Positions 33,455 to 42,578 of a stretch of 64,000 bases of DNA are shown here, piece after piece. Origin of the DNA: Noviherbaspirillum_A sp047237965 (GTDB taxonomy: Bacteria > Pseudomonadota > Gammaproteobacteria > Burkholderiales > Burkholderiaceae_D); assembly GCF_047237965.1 (NCBI RefSeq), contig NZ_JBDFLX010000003.1:620001-684000 (forward strand), written 5' to 3'. A program made the translations under genes and the position numbers. The notes under the pieces were generated by a model. The model searched no databases and was not told the origin of the DNA. It saw only the letters and a program-made list of their open reading frames with translations. How positions within the stretch are numbered: position 1 is the first letter of the stretch; each line of letters starts with the position of its first letter.

Positions 33455-35170
33455 ATGTCCTGGTTTCAACATCTTAAAATTTCTACCAAGCTCTTCGTTT
33501 CCTTCGCGTCAGTGCTCTTGCTTACTGTCGTGCTCGGTGCGACATCCATCACCGCGATTTCCAACATCAACCGCTCTACCGAGAACATGGCCAACAACTG
33601 GCTGCCAAGCGTGCAGGCGGTGCTAACACTGCAGACAAAAGTAGGAGATTTCCGGCGCTGGGAACTGGCGCATCTGCTGACGCCCGAAGCGCCCAAGATG
33701 GACATGTATGAAAAACGTATGGAGGAAACGCTTGTTGCGATGAAGGCCATCGACACCACTTACGGCAAGCTCATTTCCAGCGATGAAGAGCGGGAAATCC
33801 ACAAAGACCTGCTCAAGCAGTGGGAAGGCTTCATGGTTGAACACGGCAAGCTGATGGAACTGTCGAGAAAGAATGACAAGGAAGAGGCCAAGCAGACTGC
33901 CAGCGAAGGATCGGCCAAGATGCTGGGCGAGGTCAATGCGCGCCTTGCCAAGCTGGTCAAGATCAATGCCGAAGGAAGCGAAGCCTCCGCTGCCAATGCC
34001 GCTTCGGTGGTCGCTCAGTCGCGCGTCATCGTGCTGACCGTGCTGGGCGTGGCGATTGGCCTGGGCCTGCTTCTGTCCTGGTGGGTGGCGCGCCTGATCT
34101 CCCGGCCGCTGAAGGTCGCTGTCGAAGCAGCCCAACAGGTCGCGGCCGGCGATCTGACCACGAACATCGCCTCGACCTCGCGTGATGAAACCGGCGATCT
34201 GCTGCGCGCCCTGCGTGAAATGACCGCTTCGCTGAGCAAGGTCGTCGGCGGCGTCAGATCCGGTACCCAATCCATTGCAACCGCTTCGGCCCAGATCGCC
34301 TCGGGCAATATGGACCTGTCCTCGCGTACCGAAGAGCAGGCCAGCTCGCTGGAAGAGACGGCGTCGTCGATGGAAGAACTGACTTCCACCGTGAAGCAGA
34401 ATGCCGACAATGCCCGGCAGGCCAACCAGCTCGCCGTGGCCGCTTCCGCAATTGCCGAACGCGGCGGCGCAGTAGTGTCGCAGGTCGTGAGCACAATGGG
34501 TGACATCGATACTGCTTCGCGCAAGATCGCCGACATCATCGGCACCATTGATGGCATTGCCTTTCAAACCAATATCCTGGCGCTGAATGCGGCGGTGGAA
34601 GCCGCCCGGGCCGGGGAACAAGGCCGCGGCTTTGCAGTCGTTGCGACCGAAGTGCGAAGCCTGGCGCAGCGCAGCGCGGCAGCAGCGCGGGAAATCAAGG
34701 TGTTGATCGGCGACTCGGTGGCCAAGGTCGATACCGGCAATCAGCTGGTACGGCAGGCGGGCGATACGATCGCGGAAGTCGTGGTCAGCGTGCAGCGGGT
34801 TACCGACATCATGGGCGAAATCACGTCCGCCAGCCAGGAGCAGAGCGCTGGCATCGAGCAGATTAATCAGGCGATCGCGCAGATGGATCAGGTTACCCAG
34901 CAAAATGCGGCACTGGTCGAACAGGCGGCGGCCGCAGCCGATTCGATGCAGGAGCAAGCAGGTGCTCTGGCGAAATCGGTCAGTAGTTTCCGTCTCGATG
35001 GCGCGGAGCAGGTTCTGACATCTCCTGCTGCTGCAGTCACAAGAGCCCTAGCGTCGGCGACAGTTCGCCCCGCCACAGGCAGGCCGGTAAAGGGTTTGCC
35101 AGCCGAGGCACCCTCCCTCGCAAGTGCCAGGACGCAGCCATCTGCCGCTGGCGAATGGGAAGAGTTCTGA
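33455..35170 (+). CDS. Methyl-accepting chemotaxis protein
   Basis: The 571-residue receptor has transmembrane helices at about 12-33 and 190-212. Between them lies a four-helix bundle sensor (about 155 residues). A HAMP domain follows (RLISRPLKVAVEAAQQVAAGDL), then the signalling hairpin with its tip IDGIAFQTNILALNAAVEAARAGEQGRGFAVVA. Methylation-region pairs such as SSLEETASSMEEL are visible. The C-terminus ends EWEEF, a pentapeptide of the NWETF type that tethers CheR/CheB. The ligand cannot be read from sequence. It reports to CheA-CheW, whose genes are not in the window. Confidence 0.95.
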   Translation: MSWFQHLKISTKLFVSFASVLLLTVVLGATSITAISNINRSTENMANNWLPSVQAVLTLQTKVGDFRRWELAHLLTPEAPKMDMYEKRMEETLVAMKAIDTTYGKLISSDEEREIHKDLLKQWEGFMVEHGKLMELSRKNDKEEAKQTASEGSAKMLGEVNARLAKLVKINAEGSEASAANAASVVAQSRVIVLTVLGVAIGLGLLLSWWVARLISRPLKVAVEAAQQVAAGDLTTNIASTSRDETGDLLRALREMTASLSKVVGGVRSGTQSIATASAQIASGNMDLSSRTEEQASSLEETASSMEELTSTVKQNADNARQANQLAVAASAIAERGGAVVSQVVSTMGDIDTASRKIADIIGTIDGIAFQTNILALNAAVEAARAGEQGRGFAVVATEVRSLAQRSAAAAREIKVLIGDSVAKVDTGNQLVRQAGDTIAEVVVSVQRVTDIMGEITSASQEQSAGIEQINQAIAQMDQVTQQNAALVEQAAAAADSMQEQAGALAKSVSSFRLDGAEQVLTSPAAAVTRALASATVRPATGRPVKGLPAEAPSLASARTQPSAAGEWEEF

Positions 35171-35761
35171 GGTACCTGCACTGCCGAATGGCTTGTGCAA
35201 CAGCCATCAATGTTCTTTCAACCCGAAACAGGCATTGCGGAACGGAATAAGCACGTCGTCCCGATGGAACTCGGGTCCATCGGGACGGGCCGCGTAACGT
35301 CATTTCACGCGATCGCAGCCCTGCCTGCGATTCAGGACAGAAGGCCGCCGTAATATTGATCGGTGACTGCTGCCGATACTCGTTACGGGCCTCAAGGCGA
35401 ATGGGAGCGGCCGGATAGGCCATCCAGGCTGCCGTCCCATCCGCCCAATCTGCGTTCGTCTTCTTGACGCGCGCCTTATCGGGGGATTCGTGACCAGGCG
35501 GATGAGCCTGCCAGCAGTGCCGGATGCAATGAAGCCACGCGGTGCCTGACGGTATCCATGGCCGTCGCGCAACACCTTCGTCACGCAAGGCAAGGCTGAA
35601 GACGCAGATGCGATGCGTCAGCCGAATCCGGGAAAACACATGGGACCCTGCCGGTTGCCAAACCGTCCGGAGTGCCTTGCCCTTTGACGATTTCCAGACA
35701 TAGGTCATCACATTTCGCAGAAGCGGCATGAATAATCGGTGATTTCCGGTACGACAAAGCC
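35171..35761. other. 591-bp gap before the efflux operon
   Basis: A 254-codon frame on the minus strand (35801-35037) runs through it but overlaps the receptor gene and MacA start, and I see no family in it; this is probably a GC-driven artefact. No terminator was recognised. Confidence 0.4.
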
Positions 35762-37072
35762 ATGGACAGCACCTCGGCATCATCCCAGGCAACAGAGTCA
35801 AGCGCGCAGCGCCGCTCGGCGAAACCTGCAGCGCGGTTCATGCGGATTGCCGCAGTCATCATTGCCGCAGTCGTCGTCGCGGCCGGTGCGGCCTACCTGT
35901 TGCGTGGCAAGGCCAGGGCCATGCCGCACTACGAGACAGTCCCTGTCGAGCGCGGCACGGTTGCCCCGGTTGTGATTTCGAGCGGCACGGTCAATCCGGT
36001 AACCACGGTACAGGTCGGCACCTATGTGTCGGGCGTGATCCAGACCATTTCCTGCGATTTCAATACCCGCGTCAAGGCAGGCCAGTTGTGCGCCAAGATC
36101 GACCCGCGCCCTTATCAGAGCCTTGTCGACCAGGCCGACGCGGCGCTGGCGACCGCACGCGCGCAGGTTGCCAAGGACCGCGCGAACCTGACTTACTCGC
36201 AACAGATCCGGGACCGCAATGTCGAGTTGCTCAGGCGCGGCATCGTATCCCAGGAGACGGTCGATACGTCGGTCAATGCTTACCTGCAAGCCGTGGCCCA
36301 GCTTGCGCTGGACAAGGCGACGCTGATGCAGCGCGACGCCCAACTGAAAGCGGCCCGCATCAATCTGGGCTATACCGACATTGCCTCGCCGGTGGACGGC
36401 ACCGTGGTATCACGTAACGTGACCCAGGGCCAGACCGTCGCCGCCAGCTTCCAGACGCCGACGTTATTCCTCATCGCCGCTGACTTGACCAGGATGCAGG
36501 TCGACACCAACGTCAGCGAATCCGATATTGGAAGGATCACGGTCGGCAATGAGGCCGCCTTTACCGTGGAGTCCTATCCCGACCGGCAGTTCCGGGGCCG
36601 GGTGCAGCAGGTACGGCAAGCGCCGCTGACCGTGCAAAACGTCGTCACCTACGATGTGGTGGTGGCCGTGAGCAATCCGGATCTGACGTTGAAACCCGGG
36701 ATGACCGCGTCGATGCGCATCGTCACCGACCGGGTGGACAACGCGCTGCGGGTCCCGAGCCAGGCGCTGCGGTTCCGGCCGGCGCAGGCATCCCAGGCCG
36801 CAGATGCCGGCGCCGGTCATGGCGACACGCGGCATGCCGCGGACGCCGAGGATGGCGGCAGGACGCGAGGGGCGCGCACCGGCACGGTCTGGGTGCTGGC
36901 CGATGGCCATCCAAAGCGCGTCCCTGTGCAGCTGGGGCTGGATGACGACCAGTACAGCCAGGTACTAGGCGGCGCATTGCAGGAGGGCCAGCAGGTGATC
37001 TTGTCCGAGCAGCCGACGCTGCCTGCTGGCGGCAGGCCGCCGACAGCCGGTATATTTGCGCCCGCAAGGTGA
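35762..37072 (+). CDS. macA: MacA-type periplasmic adaptor of an ABC efflux pump
   Basis: The 436-residue membrane-fusion protein has an N-terminal membrane helix (about 27-48), a lipoyl/barrel-sandwich region (VISSGTVNPVTTVQVGTYVSGVI), a long alpha-hairpin (about 120-200) and a C-terminal beta-barrel with an ASMRIVTDRVDNALRVP segment. It includes an unusual Ala/Gly/His/Asp-rich insert near 340-375. MacA adaptors link MacB to a TolC-type channel. MacB starts 4 bp downstream and the outer-membrane gene overlaps MacB, so the three form one operon. No regulator gene adjoins. Substrate unknown: macrolides, peptides or siderophores are possible. Confidence 0.9.
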   Translation: MDSTSASSQATESSAQRRSAKPAARFMRIAAVIIAAVVVAAGAAYLLRGKARAMPHYETVPVERGTVAPVVISSGTVNPVTTVQVGTYVSGVIQTISCDFNTRVKAGQLCAKIDPRPYQSLVDQADAALATARAQVAKDRANLTYSQQIRDRNVELLRRGIVSQETVDTSVNAYLQAVAQLALDKATLMQRDAQLKAARINLGYTDIASPVDGTVVSRNVTQGQTVAASFQTPTLFLIAADLTRMQVDTNVSESDIGRITVGNEAAFTVESYPDRQFRGRVQQVRQAPLTVQNVVTYDVVVAVSNPDLTLKPGMTASMRIVTDRVDNALRVPSQALRFRPAQASQAADAGAGHGDTRHAADAEDGGRTRGARTGTVWVLADGHPKRVPVQLGLDDDQYSQVLGGALQEGQQVILSEQPTLPAGGRPPTAGIFAPAR

Positions 37073-37076
37073 AACG

Positions 37077-39176
37077 ATGCAAACCGCCTGCATTGAGATC
37101 AAGAATGTGAGCCGCACCTACCATGTCGGCGATGTCGATGTGCATGCGCTGCGCGATGTGAGCCTGACGATAGAGCACGGGGAAGTCGTGGCCATCATGG
37201 GTTCTTCAGGTTCGGGTAAGTCGACGCTGATGGCAATACTCGGTTGCCTGGACCGTCCGGACAGCGGCAGCTACCGGTTCGAAGGCATCAACGTGGCGCG
37301 CCTGACGGAGCCGGAGCTGGCCACGATACGCAGCGAGCGGCTCGGCTTCGTATTCCAGAGCTTCAATCTGCTCGCGCGAACCAGCGCCATCGACAATGTC
37401 GCCTTGCCGCTGTTCTATGCCGGGTCCTCGGTTACCGATGGCGCCGAGCGTACTGCAAGGGCACGCACGATGCTGGCCATGCTGGGCCTGGCAGCACGGG
37501 AACAGAATACGCCGGCACAATTATCTGGCGGCCAGCAGCAGCGGGTAGCGATCGCGCGCGCTTTGATCAATGCGCCGGCGGTGCTGCTGGCCGATGAACC
37601 GACCGGCAACCTCGACACGCAGACCTCGCGCGAGATCATGCAGACGCTGCTGCGGCTGAACCGGGAGGAGGGCGTCACCGTGGTTGTGGTGACCCACGAG
37701 CCGGACATTGCCAGCTATTGCCGGCGCGTCGTCACGATGCGCGATGGCGCCATCGTATCCGACCAGCGCAAGGTGGGAACGGAAGGCGGCGCTGCGGACG
37801 AACGGCAGGAGGCGCCGGCCGGCCAGGCATTAGAGGCAGCGGAGCGCCCGGCGGGACGCGCTGCCTCCCATCGGGCATTCGCCATGATGATCCTATCGGC
37901 GGCGATGCAGGCGCTGGGACGCAACAAGACGCGCTCGGCGTTGACGATGCTCGGCGTCTTCATCGGGGTGGCCGCACTGATCACGATGATTGCGATCGGG
38001 CAGGGCGCCAAGGAAGCAGTGCGCAAGCAGATCGAAAGCTTGGGCACCAATCTGTTCGTGGTAGTGCCGGGCGCGGCCCTGAGCGGCGGCGTGCGTGGCG
38101 GCTTCGGCAGCGCGTCGACGCTGACGGTCGCCGATGCCGATGCGATATTGCGCGAAAGCCGCAATGTGCATGCGGTCAGCTATCTGATCCGCCAGTCGGG
38201 CCAGGTGCAGTTTCGGGAACAGAACTGGACAACGGCAATCCAGGGAGTGACCCCTTCCTATCCGCCCATCACCAACTGGCACGCCGCCGAAGGAAGGATG
38301 CTGGGTAACGATGACCAGCAGTTAGCCAGGCTGGTGGCCGTGATCGGCGAGACCGTGCGGCGCCAATTGTTCGGACCGGCGGTCAGCCCGGTCGGCGCCA
38401 CCATCCTGGTGCGCGGCATTCCGCTGCGCGTGGTCGGGCTTTACGCGGCAAAGGGACAGACCGCGTTCGGGCAGGACCAGGACGATGTGGTGATGATTCC
38501 GTTCAGCACCGCCGAGCGCAGGGTATTGGGCGTGGCCACGCCCAGCACCTCCTCTGCCGCAAATACGCAGTACCCGCAAGCGGCGAATCCGTTCGGCCTG
38601 CAGCCGCGGCTGACCGGCTATGTGAATCAGATCCAGGTCCAGGCTGTGGGCGCTCTGCAGCTCAAGGCCGCCATCGCCGAAGTGAATGCGCTGCTGACAC
38701 GCCGGCACCACATCAGGCCGGGGGACACGCCGGATTTCAACGTGCGCAACCTGAGCCAGATCGCGGATGCAGCGGAAGGCAGCAGCAGGGTCATGGCGGC
38801 GCTCCTGGCCATGGTGGCGTCGATATCGCTGTTGGTCGGCGGCATCGGCATCATGAATATCTTGCTGGTCTCGGTCACGGAACGCACCCGCGAGATAGGC
38901 CTGCGCATGGCGATCGGCGCGCACCGCATCCATGTGCTATTGCAATTCCTGGCCGAATCCGTGTTCATGAGTGTGGTCGGCGGCCTGGCTGGCATCCTTG
39001 CCGGCATTGCGGCAACCATAATAATTTCGACGTTGGCGAAATGGCCCACGCTCATCTCGCCGGCGTCGATCGCCGGCGGCTTCCTGTTTTCGGTGCTGGT
39101 CGGTATCTTCTTCGGCTACTACCCGGCGCGCAAGGCGGCGCGCCTGAATCCGATCGAGGCGCTGCGCTATGAATGA
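37077..39176 (+). CDS. macB: MacB-type ABC transporter, ATPase-permease fusion
   Basis: The 699-residue protein has an N-terminal ATPase: Walker A GSSGSGKST near 42, signature LSGGQQQR near 145, Walker B VLLADEPTGNLD. After a linker (about 235-270) comes the permease: TM1 near 275-300 (KTRSALTMLGVFIGVAAL), a large periplasmic domain, and TM2-4 near 575-690 with the MacB core GIMNILLVSVTERTREIGLRMAIGA. It is a mechanotransmitting pump that drives substrate from the periplasm through the outer-membrane channel. AAGGTGA sets the ATG at 37077. The stop overlaps the OMF start by 8 bp. It has the normal MacB length (about 650) plus a slightly long linker. Confidence 0.95.
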   Translation: MQTACIEIKNVSRTYHVGDVDVHALRDVSLTIEHGEVVAIMGSSGSGKSTLMAILGCLDRPDSGSYRFEGINVARLTEPELATIRSERLGFVFQSFNLLARTSAIDNVALPLFYAGSSVTDGAERTARARTMLAMLGLAAREQNTPAQLSGGQQQRVAIARALINAPAVLLADEPTGNLDTQTSREIMQTLLRLNREEGVTVVVVTHEPDIASYCRRVVTMRDGAIVSDQRKVGTEGGAADERQEAPAGQALEAAERPAGRAASHRAFAMMILSAAMQALGRNKTRSALTMLGVFIGVAALITMIAIGQGAKEAVRKQIESLGTNLFVVVPGAALSGGVRGGFGSASTLTVADADAILRESRNVHAVSYLIRQSGQVQFREQNWTTAIQGVTPSYPPITNWHAAEGRMLGNDDQQLARLVAVIGETVRRQLFGPAVSPVGATILVRGIPLRVVGLYAAKGQTAFGQDQDDVVMIPFSTAERRVLGVATPSTSSAANTQYPQAANPFGLQPRLTGYVNQIQVQAVGALQLKAAIAEVNALLTRRHHIRPGDTPDFNVRNLSQIADAAEGSSRVMAALLAMVASISLLVGGIGIMNILLVSVTERTREIGLRMAIGAHRIHVLLQFLAESVFMSVVGGLAGILAGIAATIIISTLAKWPTLISPASIAGGFLFSVLVGIFFGYYPARKAARLNPIEALRYE

Positions 39177-40647
39177 AGCCGTTGCATGCAGGGCCTCCCG
39201 CATTAACATCCTTGCCGCCGTCATGGCCGCGGCGCTGATGCTGTCGGCTTGCGCCGTCGGTCCGGACTACGAAGCGCCCGCGCCACCGGTACAGATGCGC
39301 TACACGCCCGATGACCAGCGGCAGATCATGGCCGGCGACGCGCCGGCGCAGCAGATACGAAGCGATATCACGATGCCTTCCTTATGGTGGCAAGCCTTCG
39401 GATCGGCCGAGCTAGACAGCCTGGTGGCCGCCGCCCTGACGGCCAGTCCCACTGTCAACAGCGCACGCGCCACGGTGGAGCAGGCGCGCAGCCTCCTGAA
39501 CGCGGCGCGCGGAGCAATGTATCCAGTGCTGGAGTTCACGTTGAGCGGGCAGCACAGCAATATGACGGCGAGCGCAAGAGGCACGGAGGGCAACCGCTAC
39601 AGCAGCGGGCCGGCGATCAGCTTCCTTCCCGATCTGTTTTGCGGCACGCGGCGGCGTATCGAGTTGGCGCAGGCGCAACTTGCCTATCAGCAGGCCCAGT
39701 GGGAAGCCGCACGGCTCAGCCTGGTCGCCAATCTCGTTTTGCAGGCAATTGCGCTGGCCTCGGCGCTGGAGCAGATTGCCGCGGTGCGGGACATCGTCGC
39801 GGTCGACGAACGAAATCTCGAACTGGTCCGCATTTCCACCAGCGCCGGGAAAACGGCGCAGCTTGATGTGCTGACCGCCAGCAGCCAGCTTGCCGCCGAT
39901 CAGGCGCTGCTGGCGCCCTTGTTGCAGCAGGCAAGCATTGCGCGGCATGCGCTGGCGGTGCTGGCGGGGAAGACCTCTGGTGAGTGGACGCCGCCGGAGT
40001 TCAACTTCAGCATGCTGCATTTGCCAGACAAGCTGCCACTGTCGCTGCCTTCCGATCTGGTCCGGCGCCGGCCTGATCTACAAGGCGCGGAAGCGCTGCT
40101 GCAGGCAGCCAACGCGGCAATCGGCGTCGCCGCTGCGCAGCTGTATCCAAACGTCACGCTCCATGCATCGTGGGCAAAGACCGCCAACAGCCCGGCCGGG
40201 CTGTTCGGCGGCGCGTCTTTCACCAGCGTGGCCGCGGATCTGCTGGCCCCTTTGTTCAATGGCCAAGCCCTTGCGGCGCAGCGCGACGCTGCGATACATG
40301 CTTATGCAGCGGCGCTGGAAAACTATGCGCAGGCAATACTCCAGGCATTCGGCCAGGTGGCCGACCGGCTGGAAGCGCTGGAGCAGGATGGCAGCCTGCT
40401 GGCCACACAGGCAAGGGCGCTGCAAATCGCGCGCGCCACGCTCGGCCTGACGCAACAGAGCTATGAGGCGGGGCAGGCAAGCCTGCTGCAACTGCTGACG
40501 GCGCAGCGGCTCTACCTTGAGTCGCGTCTCGGGATGGCCCGCGCAAGCGGGCAGCGCTACGCTGACACGGCGCAGTTCTTTGTCGCGATGGGGGGAGAGC
40601 GGCTGACCGATGCCAGGCCTGAACCTGTTTCAACGGCGCCCCGATAG
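39169..40647 (+). CDS. NodT-family outer-membrane factor lipoprotein (TolC-like)
   Basis: The 492-residue protein has a lipoprotein signal with lipobox LSAC (Cys near 28), followed by VGPDYEAP, the standard opening of NodT/OprM-type outer-membrane factors. It then shows the twofold helical repeat, with WWQAFGSAELDSLV in the first half and DLVRRRPDLQGAEALLQAANA in the second. It forms the outer-membrane duct for the MacAB pump. The overlap with macB implies translational coupling. It ends the operon; the HIUase-like gene converges 158 bp later. Confidence 0.93.
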   Translation: MNEAVACRASRINILAAVMAAALMLSACAVGPDYEAPAPPVQMRYTPDDQRQIMAGDAPAQQIRSDITMPSLWWQAFGSAELDSLVAAALTASPTVNSARATVEQARSLLNAARGAMYPVLEFTLSGQHSNMTASARGTEGNRYSSGPAISFLPDLFCGTRRRIELAQAQLAYQQAQWEAARLSLVANLVLQAIALASALEQIAAVRDIVAVDERNLELVRISTSAGKTAQLDVLTASSQLAADQALLAPLLQQASIARHALAVLAGKTSGEWTPPEFNFSMLHLPDKLPLSLPSDLVRRRPDLQGAEALLQAANAAIGVAAAQLYPNVTLHASWAKTANSPAGLFGGASFTSVAADLLAPLFNGQALAAQRDAAIHAYAAALENYAQAILQAFGQVADRLEALEQDGSLLATQARALQIARATLGLTQQSYEAGQASLLQLLTAQRLYLESRLGMARASGQRYADTAQFFVAMGGERLTDARPEPVSTAPR

Positions 40648-40804
40648 GCACAATGACGCCACGCCAAAGCTGCATGCATGCCATCGACATTGCCGCCGGT
40701 ACGGGCCATGCACCAGGTTTGGCTGCAAGGCGGGCGACCCCTGAACGGCTCGGCGTTGCCTCCCCCTGATGGGGAACCATCGCCTTGACAGGCTTCAATC
40801 CATA

Positions 40805-41227
40805 CTAATTGCCACGATATGTCGAATAGCCGTAAGGGCTCAGCAAGAGAGGAATGTGGTAGTGCGCAACTGAACCATCCACGCTGAAGATCACGGGAAT
40901 TTCCGGAAAGAAGGTCACGCCCTTCTGGCTGGCGAACCATTTCCCGGTTTTGAACGTGACCCGGTATGTGCCGGTTTCCAGCTTCATACCTTCCGGATAA
41001 AGCGCTGGCACCCTGCCTTGCGCATCGGTCACGCCGCTGTTCAATGTGCCCCATTGCGTGCCGTTCTGCTTCTCCAGCACAACGTCCACATCGGGCGACG
41101 GCAGTCCGTCCTGCAGGTTGAGGACGTGCACGCTCAATGGATTGCTTGCGGTGGCGGCGGCTGCAAACCCGAGGGCCGGCGAACTCGACAGGGCGACAGC
41201 AGCGATCACTGAATAGATAGGTTTCAT
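40805..41227 (-). CDS. Exported transthyretin-like / hydroxyisourate hydrolase-family protein
   Basis: The 140-residue protein has a signal peptide (about 1-24) and a transthyretin fold. LSVHVLNLQDGLPSPDVDV matches the HIUase N-terminal motif, followed by TDAQGR, TYRVTFKTG, PEIPVIFSV, HYHIPLLLSPYGYSTYRGN. The terminal YRGN corresponds to the family YRGS signature. Classical HIUase (urate pathway) is cytoplasmic or peroxisomal, so the signal peptide indicates a periplasmic role. The catalytic His of HVLN, the Arg of QGR and the YHIPLLLSP element are present. It follows the HbpS-like gene by 15 bp. Confidence 0.88.
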   Translation of the reverse strand: MKPIYSVIAAVALSSSPALGFAAAATASNPLSVHVLNLQDGLPSPDVDVVLEKQNGTQWGTLNSGVTDAQGRVPALYPEGMKLETGTYRVTFKTGKWFASQKGVTFFPEIPVIFSVDGSVAHYHIPLLLSPYGYSTYRGN

Positions 41228-41242
41228 GGAGGTCTTCCTTGC

Positions 41243-41755
41243 TTAGTTTGTGGGAGGTAAAAATTGTGCTATTGCCTGCATCGCGCAATATTCGTCCATC
41301 GAGGCGCCGCCCGCCGCCGCCACGCCTATGGCGCCGATCACCTGCCTTTCCGCGACCAGGGGCACGCCGCCGCCGAGCAGAAGCAATGCATCGATGGTAT
41401 TGAGGTTGGCGCTGTCGGCATCGTTGCGCGCACGCTCGGCCAGCAGTCGTGTCGTGGTCCTGGTCGACAGCGCGGTATAGGCCTTGCGCTGTGCAGCGGC
41501 GGTGTTATGCGGACCCACATTGTCGTCGCGCAGCAGCGCCACCAGATTGCCGCCGCGGTCGACCACCGCAGCCACGGCAGTACGGCCCTTTGCATGGCAG
41601 GCCGCCAGCGCACCGTCGACCAGCTGCATGGCCAGTGCCAGCGATACCTCCGAATGCTGCAGCGGCTGCGCAGGCTGCGGGGAAGACGCGGCAAAAGCCG
41701 ATGACATGCCGAAGGCCAACCCGGCTGTGAACAGGCGTACTGATAAGAATGACAT
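41243..41755 (-). CDS. Exported HbpS/GlcG-type heme-binding-like protein
   Basis: The 170-residue protein has a signal peptide (about 1-22) and then the HbpS/GlcG fold: ALAMQLVDGALAACHAKGRTA, VAAVVDRGGNLVALLRDD, then GGGVPLV and GAIGVAAAGGASMDEYCA. HbpS binds heme or its degradation product and in Streptomyces works with a SenS/SenR two-component system. Here a two-component operon is divergent across a palindromic box. The pair with the transthyretin-like gene and the CusRS-like system suggests a metal- or heme-stress function in the periplasm. This association is inferred. Confidence 0.85.
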   Translation of the reverse strand: MSFLSVRLFTAGLAFGMSSAFAASSPQPAQPLQHSEVSLALAMQLVDGALAACHAKGRTAVAAVVDRGGNLVALLRDDNVGPHNTAAAQRKAYTALSTRTTTRLLAERARNDADSANLNTIDALLLLGGGVPLVAERQVIGAIGVAAAGGASMDEYCAMQAIAQFLPPTN

Positions 41756-41837
41756 GATGGTTTCCCCTGGCTGAACGGATGACTTGACGTAGTGGCGCCA
41801 TGCTATCGGCTTCGTCCCGTCAATCCGGTTACCTTTG

Positions 41838-41855
41838 CATTACAGATTTGTAATG
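41838..41855. promoter_or_regulatory. Palindromic heavy-metal response regulator box
   Basis: CATTACAGATTTGTAATG is a perfect 7-4-7 inverted repeat (CATTACA/TGTAATG) in the 151-bp divergent gap. It resembles the direct binding boxes of CopR/CusR-type regulators. It lies 52 bp before the response-regulator ATG and 83 bp before the HbpS-like ATG, so it could serve both directions. Confidence 0.7.
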
Positions 41856-41906
41856 GGAAAAACAGGGCGGGCAAGGTAAGCTGCGTTGCTTCATTGGGAA
41901 GAACTC

Positions 41907-42578
41907 ATGCGTATTCTGGTTGTTGAAGACGAAGAAAAGACGGCGGACTATCTGCAAAAGGGCCTCAGCGAATCCGGTTACCTGGTGGAAGTGGCTCTGA
42001 CCGGGCCCGATGGCCAGCACCTGGTGCAGGAGCAGGAATTCGACCTGATCATCCTGGACGTGATGCTGCCGGGGCTAAACGGGTGGCAGCTGCTGCCGCT
42101 CATTCGACGCAAGTCGTCCGTGCCGGTGCTTTTTCTGACTGCCCGTGATGCAGTGGAAGACCGGGTACGGGGACTTGAACTCGGAGCGGACGACTATCTG
42201 ATCAAGCCGTTTTCGTATGCTGAGCTGCTGGCGCGGGTGCGCACCCTGTTGCGCCGTGGCCCGCCGCGCGCGGTCGAGCTTTTCCAGGTCGCCGATCTGC
42301 ACCTGGACGTGCTGCGGCGGCGCGTCACACGTCAGGGCGAGCGTATAGCGCTCACGAACAAGGAATTTGCGCTGCTGCACCTGCTGATATCGCGCGAAGC
42401 CGAAGTGTTGTCGCGCACCTATATCGCCTCGCAAGTCTGGCAGATGAATTTCGACAGCGACACAAACGTGGTCGACGTCGCCATCCGCCGCCTGCGAGCC
42501 AAGATTGACGATCCTTATCCGGTGAAGCTGATCCACACCGTGCGTGGGGTGGGTTATACGCTCGAGGTGCAGCCTTGA
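41907..42578 (+). CDS. CusR/IrlR-type response regulator (OmpR family)
   Basis: The 223-residue regulator has a receiver domain with acidic pair VVEDEEKT, phosphoacceptor Asp51 (ILDVMLPG), switch Thr in FLTARD and the conserved Lys in LIKPFSY. An OmpR-type winged helix follows (about 125-223, with TNKEFALLHLL and DSDTNVVDVAIRRLRAKID). DTNVVDVAIRRLR is typical of heavy-metal regulators such as CusR, CopR and IrlR. GGGAAGA precedes the ATG at 41907, chosen over 41886. The kinase gene overlaps by four bases. Confidence 0.93.
   Translation: MRILVVEDEEKTADYLQKGLSESGYLVEVALTGPDGQHLVQEQEFDLIILDVMLPGLNGWQLLPLIRRKSSVPVLFLTARDAVEDRVRGLELGADDYLIKPFSYAELLARVRTLLRRGPPRAVELFQVADLHLDVLRRRVTRQGERIALTNKEFALLHLLISREAEVLSRTYIASQVWQMNFDSDTNVVDVAIRRLRAKIDDPYPVKLIHTVRGVGYTLEVQP

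Noticed and set aside
35037..35801. 254-codon frame on the minus strand with an SPINI string resembling alpha-carbonic anhydrase
   Set aside because: No other carbonic anhydrase motif (His ligands) is present, it overlaps the receptor and MacA genes, and composition looks like a GC-driven shadow.
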